A stretch of DNA of 12,260 nucleotides from Pseudoxanthomonas sp. (GTDB taxonomy: Bacteria > Pseudomonadota > Gammaproteobacteria > Xanthomonadales > Xanthomonadaceae): assembly GCA_026785795.1 (NCBI GenBank), contig JAJAZJ010000126.1:1-12260 (forward strand), read 5' to 3'. Both the position numbers and the translations under genes were made by a program. The notes beneath the pieces were generated by a model that was not told the origin of the DNA, ran no database searches, and worked only from the letters and a program-made list of their open reading frames with translations. Position 1 is the first letter of the stretch. Each line of letters opens with the position of its first letter. This document shows, in pieces, positions 7,623 through 12,260 of this stretch.

Positions 7623-8309
7623 TCAGTCGAACAGCAAGCGGCCGCAGCCAGCGTAGGTCTGATCACCGACCTTGAGCTGGGCGCTGGCCGGAAACTCCTG
7701 CCCGCTCATATTGTCGCTGCAGGTTTCGCGCTTGATCTGCAGTTCAACCGCAATGCCATCATTGGTGGTGCCAGCAAAGCCGGCAGTCCGGGACTGGGCG
7801 CGGGCTACCGCGATTTCGCGTGCACCAGAATCCAGCGTTGCGCGCAGGGCGGGCGCTTCGCCCATGTCGACTTCCACCATCCAGCCCGGCTCGTTGCCGA
7901 CGGCGCGGAATCCAACGCCGCGGCCCTTGGCCTCATCCCAGGGCGAGGCCAGCTGGGTCTGTGCACATTCAGCCGCCGGCTGCCCGCTGCGGGTCAGCGT
8001 GGCGCTGTCGCCCTTGTTCCAGAATTCGTTGCCCTGTGCATCGGCATAGCGTGCACCCGAGGCAGCTTCGGCCTTGGGCAGGGTCATTGCCTGTCCGCCG
8101 ATGGTGAGGGTGACGTTGCCGGCAGCGTTGTCGAAAGCGGCGCCAATGCGCTCGTCGCCGCACTGGAAGTTGAGGGAGGTGACGGTTGCTTCAACCGCTG
8201 CGGGCGGGGCGGACTCTGCGGCTACCGGCGTGGCGACGGGTTCGGCAGCAGGCTTGCAGGCGGCCAGCAGGCTGGCCAGGCACAGCAGCATCAGGGGTTT
8301 GTTCAACAT
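7623..8309 (-). CDS. Lipoprotein with MliC-like and COG3650-like regions
   Basis: The 228-residue precursor has a type II signal peptide with lipobox LAAC (C18 would be lipidated), then an Ala/Pro/Glu-rich linker to about residue 45. Region 1 (about 47-113) resembles MliC, the inhibitor of C-type lysozyme: F-C-GDERIGAAFDNAAG, VTLTIGGQAMTLPKAEAASG, ARYADAQGNEFWNKGDSATLT. C50 and C115 could form a disulfide. Region 2 (about 131-227) resembles COG3650-type periplasmic domains: GFRAVGNEPGWMVEVD, with a C-terminal cysteine pair C197/C222. If the MliC region is functional, the protein guards peptidoglycan against lysozyme. The ATG has a GGAG nine bases upstream (minus strand). It is the first of four genes reading the same way (RNase, barstar, dbpA follow), preceded by a possible -10 at 8366-8371. 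Confidence 0.8.
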   Translation of the reverse strand: MLNKPLMLLCLASLLAACKPAAEPVATPVAAESAPPAAVEATVTSLNFQCGDERIGAAFDNAAGNVTLTIGGQAMTLPKAEAASGARYADAQGNEFWNKGDSATLTRSGQPAAECAQTQLASPWDEAKGRGVGFRAVGNEPGWMVEVDMGEAPALRATLDSGAREIAVARAQSRTAGFAGTTNDGIAVELQIKRETCSDNMSGQEFPASAQLKVGDQTYAGCGRLLFD

Positions 8310-8365
8310 CGCGACGGACTCCGGGCGGGTTGGAATGCTGGCAGCCGAAACAGCGACAGCGCCCC

Positions 8366-8371
8366 ACTATA
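8366..8371 (-). promoter_or_regulatory. Possible -10 box for the lipoprotein/RNase/barstar cluster
   Basis: Read on the minus strand this is TATAGT, one mismatch from TATAAT, about 57 bases upstream of the lipoprotein ATG. No convincing -35 hexamer lies at the proper spacing, so this is a weak call. The 167-base gap 8310-8476 holds nothing else recognisable. Confidence 0.25.
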
Positions 8372-8476
8372 GACCTTGGCATGGGTGGTTTGATTGCAGT
8401 ACAGGAAACGTTGCTGTTGCGCTCATTGTGCGTGGCCCGACGGGTCTTGTGCCCGTATGGCCGCGCCGTCCAGCAC

Positions 8477-10237
8477 TCAGCGCGGCGTTTGCCCGATCCG
8501 CATCACCGGGTAGAGCCGGTACTGCTCGTCCCAGGAAGGGTGCAGGCGGGCAAAGAACTCAAGCCGCGCGGATGGGCTGGCCGCGAACTTGGGATCTTCC
8601 CGCAGCTGCTGTTCGAAGCGCTTGCGCAACGCCGGATTGGCCGCCAGCATCTCGCGCGCCACCTGCTCGGCCACGTAGCCCTCCATGTACTCCTTGCGTT
8701 CGAAGGCATTGTTGAAATCACCCCATGCCAGCAACGAGTCCGGCGCCATCGGCTCCAGCAGCGACAGCAGCAGCCTGGCGCCGGGCTGGGCGATGGGAAC
8801 GAACAGCGCACCGGCGCCGATGCTTCGGGTTTCAGGCGCCCAGCTGCCGGTTACCGTCATGCGCTGGCGGCCCTCGCTGGACTCGGGCGCCGGGGTGGCG
8901 GCGGTCGCGCGGAAGACCTCGACTTCCGCGTCCACCATCGCACCCAGCGTGCTGTAGCGGATGCCGTGACGCTGCAGGCGCTGGCCTACCCAGGCCGCGT
9001 GCGCCGGCGGCACGAGGTAGCCCGCGCCGGGTGTGGTGACCACGAGGTCCGGCTGCAGGTTGTCACGCAGCGGAATGTTCTATATTTGCGGCTGGTCCTC
9101 GTCGTAGTGGGTCATCAACGCCCCGGATATCTCCGACAGGCTGCGTGTGTACGCGTAGCCACGGAAATCGATCAGGCGCGATTCGGGGCTGGGCTTGAAG
9201 GTCAGCGCCACCGGCTGCGCCTGCAGGCTGCTTGCCCGCGCGTCCGCTGCGTGTGCGGTCTGCAGCCACTGCGCGCCATGGGCGGCCACCTGCTCCAGCA
9301 CCGACAGCACCGCGTTGCGGGTGGCGCGCACGCGCACCGGGTACTCCTTCCACGAATGCGTCTCCACCAGCATCCCCAGCCGATTGCGTAGCCAGAAATA
9401 GCCGTGCGAGAAACGCGGCGTCGGCACGTTGTCCTCGAATCCCGAGGCGGGATCATCCTGTACGACGAACGAAGGATAGAAGGGCAGGGGCAGCGAGCCC
9501 TGGCGGGAAAGATCGGCGATGACCGCATCGCGCCATGCCCTGCCGACCGTGCGCAGCTCTACATCGCCCGCATGTAGTGGCTCAACCTGGATCGAGATGT
9601 CGTGCTCGAATCGGGCACCGTTGGTGACATGCAGGTCCACCACCGCCAGCGGCTCCCATTCCCGCACCAGGCCCAGCATGGCCTGCATTTCGGCAGTGTC
9701 GGCTTTCAGGTAATCGCGATTGAGGTTGTAGTTCGCTGCCGTGGTGCGCCAGCCCGTTTCTTCTGGGCCGCGCTGATTGGGCCGGTTCCAGGTGCCGAAG
9801 CGCTCATGGCCATCGACGTTGAAGACCGGCACGAAGACCCAGACCAGCTTGTCCAGCACACCCTGTGCGACCTTGCCCTCCAGTATTTCGCGCAGCAGCA
9901 GGAAGCCCGCATCCTTGCCGTCGATTTCACCGGCATGGATGCCGCCCTGGACCAGCACGACGGGCAGGTCGCGCTGGCTTGCCCGTGCGGCAGTCAGCGC
10001 GCCACGGGTGGAGACCACCAGCGCCTTCATCGGCCGGCCCTCCGGCGTGGTGCCGAAATCGATGCAGCGCACCGCCTTGGGGTAGCGCTCGGCGAAGCCC
10101 GTGCACAGGGCAATCACTTCGGCGTAGCGGCCGGTGCGGGTAAAGCCGGAGCGTTCGGATTCGGTGGTCAGCGCGGCCGGTGCGGCGCTGGCGGCGGAGG
10201 AGGCGAGCAGCAGTGCCAGCAGTAAAGGAATGCGCAT
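8477..10237 (-). pseudogene. M14 zinc carboxypeptidase gene broken by an in-frame amber codon
   Basis: One continuous frame encodes 586 codons but is interrupted at codon 386 by TAG (9082-9080). Before the stop are a signal peptide (about 1-18, cleavage near ASA-AP) and the whole M14 catalytic domain. Zinc ligands H101 and E104 (GGIHAGEIDGKD) and H203 (VVDLHVTNG) are present. Substrate-binding residues are in VFNVDGHERF (138-147) and NYNLNRDY (169-176), and the catalytic Glu is E292 (MLVETHSWKEYP). After the stop the same frame continues for 200 codons (NIPLRDNLQPDLVVTTPGAGYLVPP and on) to a TGA at 8477-8479, with no second lesion. The junction reads QPQI-stop-NIPLRD; a tryptophan codon TGG changed to TAG by one base would explain it. 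It may be a fresh nonsense mutation, a sequencing error or, less likely, readthrough. The gene is divergent from the rhomboid gene. Confidence 0.78.
9080..10237 (-). CDS. N-terminal, catalytic part of the broken M14 peptidase
   Basis: If translation stops at the amber codon, a 385-residue secreted protein results. It keeps the signal peptide and all visible zinc and catalytic residues (H101, E104, H203, E292) but loses the 200-residue C-terminal region. It could therefore fold as a shortened peptidase, or be unstable. The ATG at 10237 is followed directly by a hydrophobic signal core (MRIPLLLALLLASSAASA), which fixes the start; no strong ribosome site is seen. Residues at the truncation (DQPQI) lie past the M14 core. 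An enzyme of this type would trim C-terminal residues from peptides or peptidoglycan stems in the periplasm or medium; the substrate is not predictable. Confidence 0.7.
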   Translation of the reverse strand: MRIPLLLALLLASSAASAAPAALTTESERSGFTRTGRYAEVIALCTGFAERYPKAVRCIDFGTTPEGRPMKALVVSTRGALTAARASQRDLPVVLVQGGIHAGEIDGKDAGFLLLREILEGKVAQGVLDKLVWVFVPVFNVDGHERFGTWNRPNQRGPEETGWRTTAANYNLNRDYLKADTAEMQAMLGLVREWEPLAVVDLHVTNGARFEHDISIQVEPLHAGDVELRTVGRAWRDAVIADLSRQGSLPLPFYPSFVVQDDPASGFEDNVPTPRFSHGYFWLRNRLGMLVETHSWKEYPVRVRATRNAVLSVLEQVAAHGAQWLQTAHAADARASSLQAQPVALTFKPSPESRLIDFRGYAYTRSLSEISGALMTHYDEDQPQI

Positions 10238-10378
10238 AGGTATCGTCGCGTGAGGTCAGGGCATAGCCTAGCGGCTGCGTGCTGCACATGCACGGATCGA
10301 CCGCACGCCACCCGCCGGGCCAGCTTGGGTTAGGCTCTGCATCTTCCGCCCTTACCGTTCTGCCTCAACAGGAGCTAT

Positions 10379-10999
10379 ATGCAAGCACCCATCACCATGG
10401 CCCTGATCGCCGTCACCTGCGTGGTGTCCTGGTTGGCATTCAAGAACCCCAAGCTGATGGATCGGCTGATCCTGTGGCCCCCGGCGATTCAGCGCCAGCG
10501 CCAATACGACTGCCTGCTGGGCTATGGCTTCATCCACGCTGATTTCATGCACCTGTTCTTCAACATGTTCACCCTGTACTTCTTCGGCCGGATGATGGAA
10601 GACGTGATCACGCGGCTGGCCGGCAGCCCGCTGGCTTACCTGGGCTTCTACCTGGGCGCGCTGCTGGTATCGATCCTCCCGACCTACCTGAAGCATATCG
10701 GCGACCCCAACTACCGCAGCCTGGGTGCTTCGGGCGCGGTGTCGGCGGTGCTGTTTGCCTTCATCCTGATCGACCCATGGGCGACCATTGGGGTGTTCTT
10801 CATCCCGATGCCCGCCATCGTGTTTGCGCTGCTGTACGTCAGCTACAGCATCTGGATGGACAAGCGCGGTGGTGACAACGTCAATCACGGCGCGCACCTG
10901 GCGGGCGCCGCGTTCGGCGTGCTTTTCATGGTGGCGTTGGAGCCGCAGGTGCTGGGGCACTTCGTGCGTCAGCTGGGCCAACCCTCGTTCGGGTTCTGA
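10379..10999 (+). CDS. Rhomboid family intramembrane serine protease
   Basis: The 206-residue protein is a polytopic inner-membrane protein of the basic six-helix rhomboid type. The signature is clear: GFIHADFMHLFFNMFTLYFFG at about 50-70 (H58 and N62 of the oxyanion region), the GASGAVSA nucleophile loop with catalytic S118, and NHGAHLAGAAFG with catalytic H173. It cuts transmembrane segments of substrates within the bilayer; the substrate is unknown. Hydrophobic segments are seen near 5-20, 54-72, 84-103, 118-131, 137-158 and 172-187. The ATG at 10379 is four bases after AGGAG (10370-10374), a rather short spacing; an ATG at 10397 has no site of its own. It is divergent from the M14 peptidase gene, with a 141-base gap in which I recognise no sure promoter. 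The next gene is on the opposite strand and faces it. Confidence 0.92.
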   Translation: MQAPITMALIAVTCVVSWLAFKNPKLMDRLILWPPAIQRQRQYDCLLGYGFIHADFMHLFFNMFTLYFFGRMMEDVITRLAGSPLAYLGFYLGALLVSILPTYLKHIGDPNYRSLGASGAVSAVLFAFILIDPWATIGVFFIPMPAIVFALLYVSYSIWMDKRGGDNVNHGAHLAGAAFGVLFMVALEPQVLGHFVRQLGQPSFGF

Positions 11000-11142
11000 C
11001 GTTATGCCCAGGCAGGATCGTTTGCCGGGCCAAGTACCTGTGCTTACCTGTACGTGCCGGCTTGCTGAAGCCGCGCCACGTTTGCTGCTGTGGTTGCGTG
11101 TGACCGGTCTTTGGTCGTCAAGGGAGTGACGCCTGGGCTGGA

Positions 11143-11340
11143 TCAGCCCATCAGGCCGTGGGAGTTGCCGACGCTGCGCACGTTACCGTATGAAGACAGC
11201 AGGCGATCGTAGACGGCCTTGTTGAGGCGCTCGAATTCCCAGTCGTCGGTGTGGCCATTCACTGCCAGCTGATAAAGGCCCTCGAGCAGGGTGAAGTCGC
11301 TGGAGGCACCATTGATCTTCATTGGATCGTCAAGACTCAT
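11143..11340 (-). CDS. Small 65-residue protein of unknown function
   Basis: The product starts MSLDDPMKINGASSDFTLLE and ends in a Gly/Ser/Asn-rich tail (SYGNVRSVGNSHGLMG). The middle (about 15-50) looks helical and amphipathic (TLLEGLYQLAVNGHTDDWEFERLNKAVYDRLL). There is no signal peptide, transmembrane segment or cysteine. I do not recognise the family. The ATG at 11340 has a GGGGA about seven bases upstream on the minus strand, which supports it over the longer frame from 11565, whose extra residues look unconserved. A strong sigma-54-like promoter stands at 11379-11394, giving a short leader of about 28 bases. This makes a real, regulated gene more likely. It is convergent with the rhomboid gene (143-base gap, with no feature recognised) and divergent from the DUF3298 lipoprotein. 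Confidence 0.65.
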   Translation of the reverse strand: MSLDDPMKINGASSDFTLLEGLYQLAVNGHTDDWEFERLNKAVYDRLLSSYGNVRSVGNSHGLMG

Positions 11341-11378
11341 GTCCGTTCCCCGGTGTGGTTGTCGTGTGCAGGGGTAGA

Positions 11379-11394
11379 TGCAGCAATCGTGCCA
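11379..11394 (-). promoter_or_regulatory. Predicted sigma-54 (RpoN) -24/-12 promoter for the 65-residue gene
   Basis: Read on the minus strand from 11394, TGGCACGATTGCTGCA matches the RpoN consensus TGGCACG-N4-TTGCW at 11 of 12 defined positions; the only change is C for the first T of TTGC. It is preceded by T (11395), the preferred pyrimidine. The invariant GG and GC are ten bases apart. Transcription would begin near 11368, about 28 bases before the ATG at 11340, with a ribosome site between them. Confidence 0.55.
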
Positions 11395-11410
11395 ACTTCC
11401 GGCCAAGGCG

Positions 11411-11456
11411 ATTCGGCCTTGAAACAGCGCGGCATGGCGGAAAAGTCTGGCCGAAT
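11411..11456. repeat. Inverted repeat upstream of the sigma-54-like promoter
   Basis: ATTCGGCC (11411-11418) and GGCCGAAT (11449-11456) are exact inverted copies with 30 bases between them. Relative to a start near 11368 they lie at roughly -46 and -85 of the 65-residue gene. They could be half-sites for an activator, or chance. Confidence 0.3.
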
Positions 11457-11571
11457 GTGACGCAGCACGTCTATTTTCGTCGCCCTTGCTTGCCCAGCGC
11501 GGCTTACAAAGGCCGGGGTACGGGCTGTCACCCTGCTGCATTGCCGCATAAACTATGCCCCTCACTTACCC

Positions 11572-11575
11572 GGAG
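11572..11575 (+). promoter_or_regulatory. Shine-Dalgarno that decides a GTG start
   Basis: GGAG is seven bases upstream of the GTG at 11583, which begins a hydrophobic lipoprotein signal. No ATG is available in this part of the frame. Confidence 0.7.
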
Positions 11576-11582
11576 CTCCACC

Positions 11583-12260
11583 GTGCGCGTTTCCCCCAAA
11601 CCCGTCCTGATTTTCGTGCTGCTGCTCTGCCTGAGCGCCTGCCAAAGGGAGGCGGCGGGTCCCGTTGCCGCTAAGCAGGCCGATGCTCCGCCGGTGACCG
11701 TCGCACCGGCGGAGCCGGTGGCGCCAACCGAACTCAAGGACATCATTGAAACGACCGACAGTTACCTTATCGGCATCAGCTATGCGCCGGTGGTCAACAA
11801 GTACCCGGGGCTGGCCCAGGCGGTGGGTGCCTATGCGCATGCGGCCCGCGCCGAGCTGATGGAAGCGGTGGCCGGTTTGGGCAACGACAAGCCCTCGGCG
11901 CCTTACGAGCTGTCGCTGAATTTCGAGCAGGTGCTGGATTCGCCGGAACTGGTGGCGGTGTCGGCCGACGGCAGCCGCTATACCGGCGGTGCCCATGGCC
12001 AGCCGCTGGTCCATCGCTTCGTATGGCTGCCTGCGCAGCAGCGCATGTTGACCGCAGAGGCGCTGGTGCCAAAGCCGGAAAACTGGGGGCCGATCGCGGC
12101 CTATGTGCGTGAGCAGCTGCTCACCAGCGTGTCGGTGCGCGCCGACGCCGATGAGCTGACTCCGCAGGAGCGCCTGCAGTTCGTGCGCAACGCCGACAAG
12201 ATGGTGGCTGGGGGAACCGAGCCGGACGTCGCCAACTTCAGCCAGTTCCTGCCTGTGGTC
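11583..12260 (+). CDS. Lipoprotein with DUF4163/DUF3298-type domains (partial)
   Basis: The first 226 codons are present and the frame is still open at the right edge. The start is GTG with a good ribosome site. The signal peptide (VLIFVLLLCLSAC) ends in a lipobox L17-S18-A19-C20, so C20 would be lipidated, followed by an Ala/Pro/Val-rich linker to about 48. Residues from about 55 (TDSYLIGISYAPVVNKYPGL) to about 125 resemble the DUF4163 region. DGSRYTGGAHGQPLVHRFVW (about 128-147), followed by LPAQQRMLTAEALV, resembles the start of DUF3298, the pair found in RsiV- and PdaC-like extracytoplasmic proteins. Related domains bind peptidoglycan, lysozyme or glycans, but the function here is unknown. 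It is divergent from the 65-residue gene; the 242-base gap holds the RpoN-like promoter of that gene and no sure promoter for this one. Confidence 0.8.
   Translation, partial: MRVSPKPVLIFVLLLCLSACQREAAGPVAAKQADAPPVTVAPAEPVAPTELKDIIETTDSYLIGISYAPVVNKYPGLAQAVGAYAHAARAELMEAVAGLGNDKPSAPYELSLNFEQVLDSPELVAVSADGSRYTGGAHGQPLVHRFVWLPAQQRMLTAEALVPKPENWGPIAAYVREQLLTSVSVRADADELTPQERLQFVRNADKMVAGGTEPDVANFSQFLPVV

Noticed and set aside
10326..10341. GG-N10-GC spacing upstream of the rhomboid gene
   Set aside because: Only about 7 of 12 sigma-54 consensus positions match and the TGGCAC core is lost, so it is probably chance.
11135..11149. Short hairpin over the stop of the 65-residue gene
   Set aside because: Six-base stem with no T-run on the minus strand, so a terminator cannot be supported.
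11549..11554. TAAACT as a -10 box for the DUF3298 lipoprotein
   Set aside because: Only four of six positions match and no -35 lies at the right spacing.

Overview
The window is a GC-rich stretch of ordinary chromosomal housekeeping DNA, most likely from a gammaproteobacterium of the Xanthomonadaceae (Stenotrophomonas or a close relative). This placement is inference. It rests on the protein styles, several GTG/TTG starts, and a cluster of GTAG-headed palindromic repeats of the kind common in that family. No mobile element, CRISPR array, tRNA or rRNA gene is visible.

Layout, left to right. At 1-153 is the 3' end of a gene resembling the TrhO (UPF0176) rhodanese family. A cluster of three inverted GTAG repeats (150-265) fills the space between it and a convergent operon on the minus strand (281-2021), which carries a YaeQ-family protein followed by a YhiN/HI0933-like flavoprotein. 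Divergent from yaeQ is an RluA-family pseudouridine synthase (2079-3065), whose 3' end overlaps a small lysine-rich gene on the opposite strand (3012-3173). Next come a CspA-type cold shock gene with a long leader (3442-3651), a strong intrinsic terminator, and selO (3735-5294, protein AMPylase).

From 8309 down to 5311 four minus-strand genes run head to tail: a lipoprotein with MliC-like and COG3650-like regions, a secreted or anchored barnase-type RNase, its barstar-like inhibitor (ATGA overlap with the RNase), and the DEAD-box helicase dbpA. Upstream lies an M14 zinc carboxypeptidase gene (8477-10237) interrupted by an in-frame amber codon at 9080-9082. Divergent from it is a rhomboid protease (10379-10999). 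Then come a 65-residue protein of unknown function on the minus strand (11143-11340) and the start of a DUF3298-type lipoprotein that runs off the right edge (11583-12260).

Most notable signals: (1) the single amber codon that splits an otherwise intact M14 peptidase after its catalytic domain; (2) the RNase/barstar pair, translationally coupled with the toxin first and set behind a putative lysozyme-inhibitor lipoprotein; (3) two 11-of-12 matches to the sigma-54 (RpoN) -24/-12 consensus, each correctly oriented upstream of a gene (the cold shock gene and the 65-residue gene); (4) a GC hairpin plus T7 tract in the cold shock leader; (5) a possible leaderless selO transcript. I see no clearly new multi-gene system. 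The RNase/barstar/MliC cluster and the RpoN predictions are the best leads.
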